A stretch of DNA of 64,000 bases from Heligmosomoides polygyrus polygyrus (taxonomy: Eukaryota > Nematoda > Chromadorea > Rhabditida > Heligmosomidae). Positions 1 through 11,348 of the stretch are shown here, one piece after another. How positions within the stretch are numbered: position 1 is the first letter of the stretch; each line of letters opens with the position of its first letter. A program made the translations under genes and the position numbers. The notes beneath the pieces were generated by a model that ran no database searches, had not been told where the DNA came from, and worked only from the letters and a program-made list of their open reading frames with translations. Where the stretch lies: contig OX377203.1 in the NCBI GenBank assembly GCA_947396885.1, positions 29,949,253 through 30,013,252 on the forward strand. Reading direction: 5' to 3'.

Positions 1-1099
1 AACTTTTTGGAATTGTCTCTAGAATATTGCATTGAGGGCATTTCAATGCTTTGTGAACTGCATGAAAAGGGTAGGATAGTGTTGGGCGCATGGATCGCTC
101 TTGCTTGGGAGGAAAGATGAGGCACTTGGTAGAATCCGTAGGAAGTTACGCGTCTGTGAAATTGTGCGAGGGAATTGGGCAACGTAAACTTATCCTTATG
201 AGTCAACGCAAGGAAATGTAGTGCCTTAGATTTTTCATTATTTAAGCCAATAGCTACAATTGTATGTATACGGTAAGAACGCGAAGCTCCTAGAGTGTTT
301 TTGGCTCTCAACAAGGCAAAAAAAATATCGAAAAAAAGGCGAAAAAGGAAAAAGCAGAACGGCACTGGTTTGCAAGGTAGGAACTTTGTGCACGGGAGGA
401 ACTTTTACTAAGCGCCTTCCTGTTTGAATGTAACACCACACCAAGTTTTTTGACAAAGCTGAGTATGAGTGGTTCTTCCGTGTGGCCCACCTATTAACCA
501 ACGCTTCAACTTCAGAATATTCAAGCAATGAGCAGAATAGGCGATCTGCAGCTCTAAGACGGGCTCTGTATTTACATACCTCAAGTCTCGAATTGGTTCG
601 CACCCAACTCAAGTCGGAAGGTCGTGGACATCCCTTCACATTCTGTCAAATACCTCCGAGCAAAAAACTTTGGCATGGACCACACGGAAGAAAAGGAGGG
701 ACCAAAATACGCCGACTAAACACCAGCACAAAAATAAAACGAGGAAGACAAAGCTGCTTTGAGGTCTTCGGTCAACGTCAGCGGTGCAAGCCCTGCGATT
801 GTGTGAACAGATGTGAATTCTTCGCGGCTAATGAAAAAGTGACGACGGACGAATCCGTGTACGTACACACTCTGATTGCAAAGAAGCCTACAAACGGGCT
901 GCGTCACCTAGCGGGGTATTTTTTGTATATTAGTAGGTGCAGCGGTGCGGTGTGTTTGTCTCTTCATGTCAGCAACTATGAAAAGCCTGCCGTTCTATGT
1001 GGTCAGGAAACCCGATTGGCAGGTCCACCCGATGTGGCCGTCTCAAGGAGAGGTTATTCTGCGGCTAACTAATGGAGGAGAGAGAAGAGGCTGGAAACA
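1..1099. other. no gene recognised
   Basis: No open frame here shows a recognisable domain, and the frames that exist overlap on both strands without coding character. The A-rich run near 315-355 and the frame at 482-1072 show no family motif. I treat the stretch as intergenic or intronic DNA. Confidence 0.5.
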
Positions 1100-1525
1100 A
1101 AGCAGTTGGTAAGCGATCACGATGACTCCAAGTCCACTGGTGGTCCTGGGACTTCCACATAGAACGGCCTTGAAGCCTCGTCCTATGTCCCATGGCTTGC
1201 GGCAGGACCACATCGTCTCCTGCACCGCACATAGATCAACTCTTCTACGCTCCAGTGCTTCAAAGAACTCGCACGAGCGGCCCGTCAACGTACCCACATT
1301 CAGCGTTGCCACGCGGGTCCTGCTTACGTTACGGGACTTTTGGATTAGCTCACTTGCCCCCGATGCCGTCCTCGCATTAGGGACGCTCTGCGGGCTCTGC
1401 GAGTGCGCTTCGGCTCCCACGGACGCCGTAGCACTATCTCGATACTCATGTAACGTCATCAAGCATGCGATGTGACATGGGTCTTCGTAGGCCGGCCTGC
1501 CACAAGGGCCCGTAGCCTGCATTCG
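1100..1525 (-). mobile_element. RTE-type LINE, 5' fragment with the start of the APE endonuclease
   Basis: Read on the minus strand, this piece carries the 5' leader and the first part of the apurinic-endonuclease-like domain of an RTE-1-type LINE. Recognisable segments are RVATLNVGTLTGR followed by LERRRVDLCAVQET and a W, then GFKAVLCGSPRTTSG, the usual start of such pol proteins in nematodes. Similarity fades near 1100, so the catalytic part of the endonuclease and all of the RT are missing. The leader (about 1469-1525) is also found in opposite orientation at 1784-1840. The upstream frame is open into the leader, so no start codon can be chosen. Family identity is from motif recall; no alignment was run. 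Confidence 0.7.
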
Positions 1526-1783
1526 AATGTCCGTGATTTGCTTAGCTCACAAAGCGAGCAGTTTCCAGTAGCACCACGTGGAGGCACGGACACCGTCACC
1601 TTTTCAAACATCTAATTGTACAATATTAATCGCTGGGTCCACTAATATATACGGTCAAGATGGTCCATGGGAAACTTCACTGTTTAGTGTTTTATTCATG
1701 TCTAACAAACGACGCCATGAGACACCATTATAAATATGCCGTATAGAGAGTTTTTGATTATTTGTTAGTACAACATTACATAC

Positions 1784-2393
1784 ACGCAGGCGAGAGGCCC
1801 TTGTGACAGGCCGGCCTACGAAGACCCATGTCACATCACATGGTGTATGACAGTTCAGGTATATCGAGATACTGCTACGGCGTCCGCGGGAGACGACGCG
1901 CATTCGCAGAGCCCGGCGAGTGTGGAAAGTATGCGAGGGTTCGGGGTGCGAGGACGGCATCGGAAGGCAACTGAGCTAGTCCGAAAGTCTCGCAACGGAG
2001 CAGGACCCGCGTAGCAACGCTGAATGTGGGCACGTTGAGGGCCGCTCGTACGAGTTGGCTGAAACACTGGAGCGTAGAAGCGATGATTTCTGTGCGGTGT
2101 CGCCTGCGATGGTACGGTCACGTTCTTCGTGGAGAGGAAGACAGCGGTCGCAAGATAGGTCTTAAACTGGAAGTGCTGGAAAGCGTCCTAGAGGGCGCGC
2201 GAAGCAGCGCTGGGCTGAAACCTCACATATGGACTTGAAGATTGCTGGTGTCCACCCTGATCTAGCGCTGGATCGGGAAAGGTGGTGTCATGATACCAGA
2301 AAAGCGGACCCCGACATGAAGCGGGACAGACGATGAAGAAGAAGAAGAGCAAGAAGAAGAAGAAGGAGAAGAAGAAGAAGAAGAAGAAGATAA
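1784..2393 (+). mobile_element. RTE-type LINE deletion derivative: 5' leader/APE start joined to RT tail, (GAA)n end
   Basis: This plus-strand copy starts with the same leader as the minus-strand piece at 1469-1525, runs into the APE start (RKSRN near 1982, the TLNVGT-equivalent near 2015-2035), then jumps near 2045-2095 to the extreme C-terminus of the RT protein: RLRWYGHVLRGEEDS, then a degraded GRPKQRWAD segment and a DLALDRERW-like segment ending near 2335. The whole central pol region (most of APE, all RT motifs) is gone, leaving a roughly 0.6-kb element with both termini. It ends in a GAA/AGA-rich simple repeat, typical for RTE LINEs whose tails are short tandem repeats. It lies 5'-to-5' with the fragment at 1100-1525. 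Non-autonomous. Confidence 0.7.
2333..2393 (+). repeat. (GAA)n simple repeat, RTE tail
   Basis: About 60 bases of GAA/AGA triplets directly follow the RT-tail homology of the RTE derivative. I read them as the 3' tail of that LINE, not an independent microsatellite. Confidence 0.85.
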
Positions 2394-2399
2394 TATTAC

Positions 2400-4845
2400 A
2401 AACAGAATTTGCTGCCTTACCGACTTTTTTGCTTTTGGCTTTACCGAATCTAAACTACGTAGGAGCCCACATAAGTTTTTATCTAACGGCGCACTCCCGA
2501 GGGAGATTTGAATATAGCCGACTTCTGTTTCTAGATGTTGGAGAGCGCCAATGTTGTGTCCTTGAGTCACAGCCTGACTGGTGCTACGTCGTGGACCAAG
2601 AATTGTACGCACGCTTACGCCAGCAATGGCTTGAATTTTATGTATTTGCACTGATAAGGATTTTTCTCCTATAAAAGAGGATTTTCCTTAGAGAAAGTCT
2701 GTGAACCGTTAAGAACACCCAGAAAAAGGGCGGAAAAGAGCGTGACACTTCATAACGTTTCCCGGACATGTTTAAAATGTCAAATGAGTGCTAGCCATAG
2801 GATGAAGGAAGACTCCAAGGGGTGCCTTGGGGTTTAAACACGTGCACTCCACCCCCTCCCCCATACTTAAACACAACTTAAGATGCGAGCGAAGTTTTCA
2901 CAAAACGCACATTCTTTAAGTGGGGCGACTCTGACACGTATTTTCAAAGCTTCACTTTCACCACAGGTCGGGTTTCTAGGCGTCAAATATTTTTTCATGC
3001 GCTATCCATTATTGGGTGAACCGAAAGTTTCCACCGTTTTCGACTTTTCATCTAAAGCTGCCGCAACTTCGTAAGGTATCGAGCGTTGCAAGTAAGGAAA
3101 AAATTATCACATTCAAACACTGGCCTAAAAAAACGCTAATAACAGTTTTGTGGTTGCGAGCATATGGAAACTTGGAGGGCACGGAATGTCGAGGTGCATT
3201 TGTCACATTCTCTCGCACACGATGCGATTTGTTCTTTTAAGGCTTTCCTAGAAACTCAAGACAACTACATTATTAAAGCTAAATACTTGTAGACTAAGCA
3301 GAATGTAGCGTTTAAAGAATACAATATAGCGTTTAAATCTAAATCCAACAGTATGTGCGAATAAATTCAACCATGCGTAATTTGGGTGGGCAGAAACTCT
3401 TCATTTATCAGAGCAGGACACTTCTCCAACCGGCTTTCAAACGTTGATCTTAATTCCTACTCAGCGTATTCTGCACTAGTCCAAGTTTTAGGTACTAAGC
3501 TGTTTGTGTTTTGACTTTCTAGGACTACACACATCACCAATAAATAATCAGCCACCGCAAATGATCCTCTGAGGGCGTAGTGGATGCTTCGCGATAGTTC
3601 CAGGAAGCTAGTTCTTTCCTATTTTTTCGTAAACCTTGTTTTATTAATGGCACCAGATTGCTCTTCTTGCACAACAACTGTTTCCAAAATGCTCATTCTG
3701 TTTCAACTCGAGAAAGAAACAGAGGTTGCCACTAACACACTCCCACGCATTTGAAAGCGTGACAGGCACAGACTGAAACACACTATACAGACTGAAGTTG
3801 CTTCTTTTCCTTATGTGAGGAGGAGAGTCAGCGGGGTACTTTAAGATACTTTAAACCCAGAGCTAAATTACGGAAAAAGAAATTAGGCCTTGGTTCTCTT
3901 TACTCTTCTGGACGATCGTCTAATCTCATCAGCGCTTAAGGCTCTTAAGACTCTTAAGGATTTCTTTTATTTAAGCACTTCATGTCCAGCTCAAATGACC
4001 TCTCGTTAGTGTTTCACTGAGTTCTTAAACTATTCTTTTCAAAAGTTGTAGTTGATTTCTGAATTGTTGAAGAGTTTCCAGGATTCAAGCTATGAATTTC
4101 ACTGAAAAAAAATCAAAAAAGTCGGACTTTTCGACTGTAAACCACAGATTTTCTCTGCTCAGTGGTACCAGCGACCAGCCATGTAGAATAAAAAAAACGA
4201 AGGTGGGAGCTTTCGAGGCGCTAAAACGGTGGAGACTTGTGGTCCGTCCTAATAGTACTTTTCGAAATATCGTGACACGAATGCGTATCTGGCCTCAACT
4301 ACTGGCCTGCCAGTAAACAGGTCAGTAACTTACTTTAAATACTTTACCATACCTTATTTTACTTTTCTCAGAAAACTCTGACACCAATCTGGGAGAAACA
4401 GAAGGCTTGCTTGGGTCGAGAAGGTCTCGATCTAAGAACTTCGGTTGTGTGAAGAAACGAATTTCCTGCTCTCCAATTCAAGGAGCCAAATTAAGAAAAC
4501 GGGCCCAGGCACCGCTACTTCGTCGCTCTTTGTAGTTGTTCGGAGATCTGCTTTTGCAGAGCCTTAATTTTCCATGCACACCTAGGGTGTGGCGTCATAT
4601 GTGCTTTGTCAAGAGATCCCTGAAGTCGAAAAATGAGCATTATGCGCAGTTAGTCCTCGTACGCAGATTCTTCAGAAATAGGCTCAGATAGTCTTCTGTC
4701 TGTGCTTTTCAAAGATAGTGTCGCGTCGCATCAAAGAAGATTGCTCCAAGAGCGCTAACATATTCTCTTTCCTATTCTTCCCTTCTCGGTGCTAAGGCCT
4801 TACATTTTGTACACCTTGTTTTCCATCTTGTACATCTCCTTGGAG
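2400..4845. other. no gene recognised
   Basis: Moderately A+T-rich DNA with only short overlapping frames. Nothing here resembles a domain I know, and no SINE or LINE copy is obvious. Confidence 0.5.
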
Positions 4846-5062
4846 TGTGTGTAGCGCAGTTGGAGGAGGTGCCGGCTGTCGCTTGCATCCGATACCACCT
4901 TCATGGTTGGGATTTCCCGCCCAGGCAACCAAGCCTTCCATCCCTCCGTTGTCGGTGAATTCGTACAAGAGTTGTCTGAGAATGATAAAGACTGGCCAAA
5001 TACGCTTTCAATTCACTTCTTCGCCAATCTGTAAAGTAGAATGCGTGGCGCATCCCAAGGTC
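4846..5062 (+). repeat. tRNA-derived SINE (family 1), partial
   Basis: First of the SINE copies in the window. It has a tRNA-like head with an A-box-like TAGCGCAGTTGGAGG and a B-box-like GGTTGGGATTTCC, then the body block with TACAAGAGTTGTCTGAG and the block GAATGCGTGGCGCATCCC. An internal segment present in the copy at 7293-7603 is missing. The B box is degenerate, so it is probably transcriptionally dead. Confidence 0.8.
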
Positions 5063-6449
5063 GCCACTTCCTCCGCCGCTACGCCGCGAGCGGTATGGCT
5101 GCGCCCACATGGCAATCTTCGAAAACGACGACACCACGGTCAGTCGACATCGAAGACAGCCGCTGGCTGGTCTGTGGCCGACCGCTGCTCTTCCACCGCC
5201 GCTGGAGGCTTGAATGAACCACATCCTGAAGCTCCTAAACAGTTCTGCGCTCGAAGAGACCCCAATCCAGCTTCGCACTTCCGGCTGAGCGACAGCTGAC
5301 AACAGTCTCAGCGCAGCCTGTGCAGCACAGTCTGACCAAAGTGGAGCACAGTGTAAATAGGTGCAACACGAGCTTGAGGGATGTGGACCCTTGGCGATGG
5401 ATCTTTCCTGCCTTTTTTCATACTCGCGATTGCCAAGATGCGTGAGAGCCTGTTCATACTTCGGGAGCGACTGGTTGGTCAGGCAAAACATGCAAATCGA
5501 TTAAAACCAAGCGGTCCCCGTCCATACTCGACGCTGTTGCTGTCGCCTGATCACACTCATCGCTGGCGACTCGAGCGACGGCGGTGACAAGGCTAGCGTT
5601 GGAGGTAGGCGACAGCGCGGCATCTAGCCCCGCTGAAGGTTGGAATACCTCGAAATTCGCACAAGCGCTCGATCAGCTTAATCTATTACCCAATCCTCTC
5701 TCCGGGTTTTAGTTTGTTAGGTAGAGAATGGGATTGCTCACCTGGATGGCGAGACATTTCCAAGGTTCGTTTAGATTTTCAAGCCGATTAAAAGAAAATT
5801 CGGACTGCTTACAGGATGCCTGCGGTCCAAAACCATCACGACTCTCATATACCGAAGACATATCTCCAAACGTTTGCTTGGGACTTCGCCCCAAACTCCG
5901 AAAACAGGACGACTTGGTTTACTGATCTATTAAAGCTCGCTTATTAAAGTAGGGTTCTCAAAGCGATTGACGTGAGTCTGTGCACCATCCAGCGTATTCC
6001 CACTCCGAAGGGTCTAGTCTGCAGAGAATTTGGTAAAGTCGATAGATTTTCTTACACATGAGGCTCTTACAGTTGAGTGGCTGTAAATCATGTCTGAACA
6101 CCATCACATTGGAGTTATTCCAGTGAGCGATAATAATTCGTCCGAAGAAACGGTTGCATGACTCCAACCCCATTGGATCAAACCGAAGCGAAAATAGCCA
6201 ACTTCAACCGAAAAATCGATATAATCTATCGGTATTGGTCGCCCGATTGAACCCTTCAACCTGCTGCGAAGTCTATGAATCAGCCATCAAATTCGGTGAC
6301 GGGTGAAGCCACTCCAATCTAACAAATCTGGGCGAAAACTGATAACTCCGGCAGGAAATCGATAATGTCGATCTTTATTGGTCTATCTCTACCGATCGAA
6401 TCCCTCCACCCTCTTTTTTCACCATCTTCCGGTAATTTTCGTCCATTTT
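5063..6449. other. no gene recognised
   Basis: No domain-bearing frame. Part (5040-5340) is relatively GC-rich, with open frames on both strands that look like shadows of base composition, not genes. Confidence 0.45.
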
Positions 6450-6597
6450 CATCGATTGCACGTGAGGGTAACCGAAGCAAATTTTACATGTACGTACCGT
6501 CGGTTACCTTTACACGTCCGACGCGTTTCAAACGCTTACACAGGTTTGTGACACACATACAGACAGACGGACTAATGCTTTTATATTAGTAGGATTT
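6450..6597 (+). mobile_element. LINE-like 3' end
   Basis: The segment GACACACATACAGACAGACG followed by GACTAATGCT and a TATTAGTAGG end resembles the non-coding 3' ends of RTE-type LINEs in strongylid worms. No pol sequence is joined to it. Recognition is by recall of the tail pattern, so confidence is modest. Confidence 0.4.
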
Positions 6598-7292
6598 TCA
6601 AATCTCCTACTGTAATACTCAATAAGCGCACACTGCGTGGAGTGCATTGGTCATGCAGTTGGTTAGCGGTTTCATTCGGGACTCTCACATGAACATGACA
6701 GCCAAGCTCATAAAGTTCTGGTGCATAGCTTGGGGAATATAAAGCGACATTAAACAAAACGGCATTAACTGAAGCGAGAAAATCCGTAAGCCATGTGAAA
6801 TGTTCAGTGATTAGTCGTTAGAAGTGTTGCCGCAGCAGAAGGAAAGTGCTTCGGCACGGAGCACGATATGGAGTGGCTCTCAAAATGAGAGTGCAATACT
6901 GTCTCAAAAGAGAGAGCTGGAATCATTTGATTGCGCAGTATCAAGTTGCGCTAGGCAATGGTTCAAAACAGGTGACCAATGTGCTCTTCTTCACCTATTC
7001 CTCATCCTCACCAACCAAACTACTATTGGTGTTTTGTAATGCTGTTCTTGTTTTGTTTTGTTTCTCATTTTTTCTAGAAGTTTCTAATCTCACCGAAAAT
7101 CAATTAGCTGTGCTTGTCCTTTTCTGTAGAATTTCCTTTGAGATTTCTTCTTACGCGTTATTTGTCTAATTTGCTGCGTGCTGCTTAGAACAGCAATTTC
7201 GTGCGCATTATTTTGTGCAAATAAAAAATAAATGTCCTGCAGGAAAAGCCCCTTTATTTGTAATAGTAATTGTGAGACACCGAAGAAAAAAG
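6598..7292. other. no gene recognised
   Basis: Short frames only, T-rich toward 7060-7170. No recognisable gene or repeat. Confidence 0.45.
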
Positions 7293-7603
7293 GGCGCGTG
7301 TAGCGCAGTCGGAGGAGGCGTCGGCTGTCGCCTGCACCCGATACCAGCTTCGTGGTTCGGACTTCTTGTCCAGGCAACCAAGCATTCAATCTCTCCGTTG
7401 TCGATGAAATCGTACAAGAGTTGTCTGAGAATGATAAAGCGCTGACTTTTTCATCGGCTGGCCACCGCAAGTCATTGTATGGCCAAATACGCATTCAAAT
7501 CGCCTCCACGATATCCCGTAGAAGTAGAAGTAGAATGCGTGGCGCATCCCAAAAGGGATTGAATAACGCCGTCCTTTATCCTTTTATCCTTTATCCAAGA
7601 AAT
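7293..7603 (+). repeat. tRNA-derived SINE (family 1), best copy
   Basis: The most complete plus-strand SINE. Head: A-box-like TAGCGCAGTCGGAGG (about 7300) and B-box-like GGTTCGGACTTC (about 7353). Body: TACAAGAGTTGTCTGAG, then TGGCCACCGCAAGTCATTG and GTATGGCCAAATACGC, then GAATGCGTGGCGCATCCC. Tail: repeated CCTTTTATC units (7578-7603). The tail unit, seen as AAGGATAAAG in minus-strand copies, suggests mobilisation by a LINE with a similar 3' end; that is inference. Confidence 0.85.
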
Positions 7604-9026
7604 AAAAGAAAAAAGAAATGTAAAGGAAGCTCGAACGGGAAACTTCCGAGAGAAGACGTCAGGGATTGAGATGAGAAAAGGCATCTCAAGCGAAATAGGG
7701 AAAACGGAATCGGAGTGGGTGAAGGAGGACAGGACAGCACAACGCGGCATTAGGCGAAAAAAGCGACATGCCGCAAAAAACGCACCAGTCTTAAGCCAAA
7801 TTCTGCCGCTGACGACAGCAGAACTCTTGGAGGACGACGTATGTAAGTCAAGCCATGGTAAAAAGGAAATGTAGGGCATTAGTCGATTGTAAGAGCAGAA
7901 CATAAAAGCAAAAAAGCAAGCTGAAGGATGTACAGTGAAAGCTGCAGCTCAGAAGCTATGCTTGAGCGAAATCTATGCGAGTGAAGAATGGACTCATTAC
8001 GGCTCGACAAACCTGAACTGAAACTGGCACATGCAGAGGGTAGGACAGCGACAGCCGTTGTCCTCCTTTCAGTTCCAAGTTAAGAGAGAGAGTGTTCCGA
8101 CGCGCTACACTCGGCAGCAGTGGCGCCCATCGGGACGGGCAGTCTCGATTCATGTCTAGGCTCGTTCTGGGAGCGCTTCTGAGGCGGAAGACCCTCGGCC
8201 GGTCCTCGTGTCCAGCGGACTCCTCCGTGATTTCCGCCATTGACAGCGGTTTTTCGAGTGAGCGGCTGGCGTGAGAACGTGGACGAAAGCGACGTCGTAA
8301 TGCGGTTACGTCGTCGCGCATCCGCCTGTGCGGCAAGTACGCGCGCGAAGTCGAATTGGCAATGAAGGAGCTGCCACCCGCTCCGTCTGCCCACGTTCGC
8401 TTCCCGATTGCGCAGAAGACACGCGAAAATTGCCTGCGCATCCCATGGGCCGAGTGGCTGAAGTGTTGGGGACAGAGCTCTAGCTAGAGGCGTCCTGCCC
8501 TCCCGACGGCACTGCTCAGGTTCAATCTTGGCATTTATTTACCATGGCCCGGCTACTGGTGACCATTTGTTCTCCTTGGCGTCCATCTGCATGAAGGTGA
8601 AGTCCCTTCTAATTCCAGTGTCGGATTTTGTTCCCATCTTTCTGCATGAGGAAGTGCTGCGTGGGGAGTAGAGGTGATGCAGATGTACAGCCTCTCGGCC
8701 GCTGTTCTAGAGTTCCACTGTGGAATTAACTGCAATAGAATACGATAAAAGAGGTGGATTGCACTCTGCAAGGGCAAAAAGAATACTCGAGGCGCCGTCG
8801 TGTTGAGGTATTCTGATGAGATGTACAAAAATGCCAAATTTACGACGGCATTTCGAGCTGAGCATTTTGCTGAAAACTAGCTAAGCTAGCTGAACTAAAT
8901 GCTCACTGCTGCATCCCTATATCGTATTCGCACGTTCGTAACCATTGGAGAAGTCCAAATGGTTCGAACTCTGCGACTAATGGGTGCGTCAAAAGCAAGT
9001 GCGCAACTTCTCTGCACAATAAGGGA
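7604..9026. other. no assignable gene; GC-richer block at 8080-8460
   Basis: Most of this stretch is featureless. The block 8080-8460 is GC-richer and open on both strands. The minus-strand frame around 8110-8240 has plausible amino-acid composition, but no splice pattern or family motif lets me choose a strand. It could be an exon of an unknown host gene or a composition effect. Confidence 0.35.
8444..8535 (+). other. tRNA-like (leucine/serine-type) relic
   Basis: GGGCCGAGTGGCTGAAG at about 8447 matches the A-box region of class II tRNAs, and GGTTCAATCTTGGC at about 8520 resembles the B box; the spacing fits a long variable arm. I cannot pair a clean acceptor stem, so I call it a tRNA-derived relic or SINE head, not a working tRNA gene. 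Confidence 0.35.
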
Positions 9027-9284
9027 GGAAGGATAAAGCATCGCGTTAATCAATCGCTTTTGGGATGTCGAGGGGCTTTGTGAGTGCGCATTTGGTCTAT
9101 TCCATGACTCATGGTGGTCATGCGATGGACCAGTTCAGTGTTTTATCCTTCCATGACAAGTCAAGAACCACGGAGAGATGGAATGCTTCGTGGCTGGGGT
9201 GGGAAGCCAGAAGCAAGAACCTGGTATCGGGTGCACGCGACAAGAGTCACGTCCTCCGACTGCCCTTCATGTCTCCCTTCTGCA
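9027..9284 (-). repeat. tRNA-derived SINE (family 1)
   Basis: Minus-strand copy. The tail unit AAGGATAAAGC stands at 9029 and the degraded head near 9255-9284. The middle block with the reverse complement of the TGTCTGAG segment is recognisable but diverged. Confidence 0.7.
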
Positions 9285-9667
9285 AACCAAAATGAAGTGC
9301 ACAGCTTTCTTGAACACTTGGTGTGGTTTCGCAGCCATTCCGTAAGAAGCGGAAAATAATAACTGTAACCCAACCCAAGGATAGAAGGAAAGGCGTGTAA
9401 AATCTCCCGATCAGTAAACAAAGGTGATCAGCGCTCTAAAAATTCCGTACGGTTTTTGGGGCCCTCTGCAGGTCCTATAAAATAGCTCTCTCGTTCCTCA
9501 ATTGCTGCGTCGTCATTTAATGTGTCAGGTAAAATGAGCTTCAAAGCGAAAGAAGACGAAGAGGAGGAGAGTCTACCACAGCAACGCTTCACCTGCTCAT
9601 GGAGGTTTGAACCCGCATAAGCAAACGTGCGTTCTACCACTGAACCACTGATGCTGTGCGGTCGCCT

Positions 9668-10299
9668 TTAACACGTTGACGACCGTGCCTTCTTCGCGTG
9701 TCTGGCGCGTGGGAGCAAACGATTTTTTGCGACGCCGACAACGTGATATGGCATCATGTCGTACGGCCCTACGCGACCGCAAAATTCGGCTCTTGGTGGA
9801 AAGCGATGACGAGGATGGCGAGGTGGACCAGGACGACGTTGATGCTGAGGACGATACCCTTGTACTACCAACTGACGACGATGAAGGCTCAGAAAGTGAA
9901 GTCATAGAATCCGAAGCAGAAGATGAGGATAAGGAAGCTTGAAATAGCGATTTTGAAGCCCCTAATCGGTGGAACTTTGCGACGGAGTCCGGCTTTCATG
10001 ACGATGTGTTCGACTGCGGTAGGCCGACCGATTACTATCGATTATTTTTCAATGACGAATTGTTAGTTGAAGCCACTACTTGACGAGAAGCTCAATAAAT
10101 CAGTAACCGAAACTCGTTTTTGTGGACCACGCGTTTTATAACAATGTCTAAAGATGAAGCACACAGAACGCAAAAAAGTTCTTCGGAAAGATCTGAATCC
10201 AACTAAAAAACAAATTACAAGGCTGTGGCCTGACATCATGTCACACGGTCCCACGCGGCCGAAAGGGTGTGGCCTGACATCAAGTCGTCAACGTGTTAA
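9668..10299 (+). mobile_element. piggyBac-like element, internally deleted, TTAA-flanked
   Basis: The unit is bounded by TTAA at 9668-9671 and 10296-10299, the four-base target that piggyBac transposons duplicate. Directly inside are perfect 12-bp inverted termini, CACGTTGACGAC at 9672-9683 and its complement at 10284-10295. A second internal pair of related sequences (9752-9780 and 10233-10261) shares CATCATGTC and a CGGxCC(T/C)ACGCGxCCG core. The interior encodes an acidic segment (9809-9942, ending in a TGA) followed, in the same frame past that stop, by YYRLFFNDELLVEATT at about 10030-10080, which resembles the start of the piggyBac transposase core. The DDD catalytic region is missing. 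It is a non-autonomous relic. Confidence 0.75.
9748..10085 (+). pseudogene. piggyBac-like transposase N-terminal remnant
   Basis: From an ATG at 9748 the frame gives a short basic lead, then a region rich in D and E (roughly residues 20-65), as in many PGBD-type transposases. A TGA near 9940 interrupts it. Beyond the stop the same frame continues with NRWNFATESGFHDDVF and then DYYRLFFNDELLVEATT, the element most like the family; further stops follow. It lacks all catalytic aspartate motifs, so it cannot encode a transposase. Its position between TTAA-flanked inverted termini supports the assignment. A capped host gene domesticated from piggyBac is unlikely given the stops. Confidence 0.6.
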
Positions 10300-10341
10300 T
10301 TCTTCCTAGAATCTATTTATTTTTTAAGTTTAAGATTAAGA

Positions 10342-10618
10342 ACGGCGGTACTTAATCCATTCTGAGATGCGCCGCGCATTCTACTTCTAAGGGATGTCGT
10401 GGAGGTAACCTGAATGCGTATTTGGCCATACAATGACTGGCGGTGGCCAGCCGATGAACAAGCTAGCGCTTTATCCTTCCCATGCAAGTTTGGTAGCAAT
10501 CCACCGACTCCGGAGAGATGGAGGGTTTGATTGGCCTGGGTGGGAAATCCAAGCCAGGAACCTAGTATCAGCTCCACGCCACAGCCAACACCGCCTCCGA
10601 CTGCGCTATACGCGCCCG
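10342..10618 (-). repeat. tRNA-derived SINE (family 1)
   Basis: Minus-strand copy, close to full length. GATGCGCCGCGCATTCTAC stands at 10367, GTATTTGGCCATACAATGAC near 10418, and the head (TAGCGCAGTCGGAGG in reverse) ends near 10615. It begins about 40 bases after the piggyBac relic. Confidence 0.8.
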
Positions 10619-11348
10619 AACTACTTCTAATTAGGCGTCGATTTCGTTTTTTTTTTTTCATTTTTACACATCATGAGCGCATCGCGACCAATGAATTTAG
10701 AAAACTTGACCAATTTTGCTTAAATAGTAAACACGAAAATCTGCTCTAAGGCGGAAAACGAAATTATGAAGATTCCAAATCCTTCAAACCGAAACTGACC
10801 GTTTACCTAGTGAAGCCGGTTTCCAGGAGAAAACACTGGTATAGTGTCTTTAGCAAAAGCTCCTTGTTACAATTTTTCGGTGTCAAAGCGTATTTGTATA
10901 AAGACATATTTGTTTAATAGTATCAGCCGGAAAATTTGATGATCTTCGTAGTCACTCCGTCACGACAAATCCGATTCAACACAAATTGCGAGAGTTTCCT
11001 GTGTAGAGCGGAAACGTTTATTGATTCGCCAGAAGTTCTCAAATTGAATTCAGACAGAGGATACATTATTCAGCAAATCTCCTTTTTTAGCGGCAGTTTG
11101 ACTGTGCTGAAAACGGGAAGTTCGATAATCATCCCACGTAGCCATCAAAGTTCGAAAACTCCTTTCCACTCGACGCTCCCACCAAGGAACTGAGCGGAGT
11201 GTATTGAAAGATAGGACACCGAAGCCACTAGCACAAACTCTACCCATTACGAACGATAGAAGTAGGACTGGAAAAGGTGCAAGCTGGGAGAAACCATTTA
11301 AACACTTCCGGCAAGCTGCGTTTTTAAGAAGCGGTGCGCATCACTCGT
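10619..11348. other. no gene recognised
   Basis: A+T-rich with short frames only; nothing assignable. Confidence 0.45.

Noticed and set aside
8080..8441. Host exon on either strand
   Set aside because: Open frames exist on both strands with no splice-site logic or family similarity to choose between them; noted only as a GC-richer block.
8813..8819. Another CTGATGA, possible hammerhead
   Set aside because: No GAAA strand and no pairing segments at suitable places on either side, in standard or permuted order.
9676..9942. 88-codon acidic protein as a host gene
   Set aside because: Its apparent start is TTG inside the piggyBac inverted terminus and homology continues past its stop codon; it belongs to the transposon relic.
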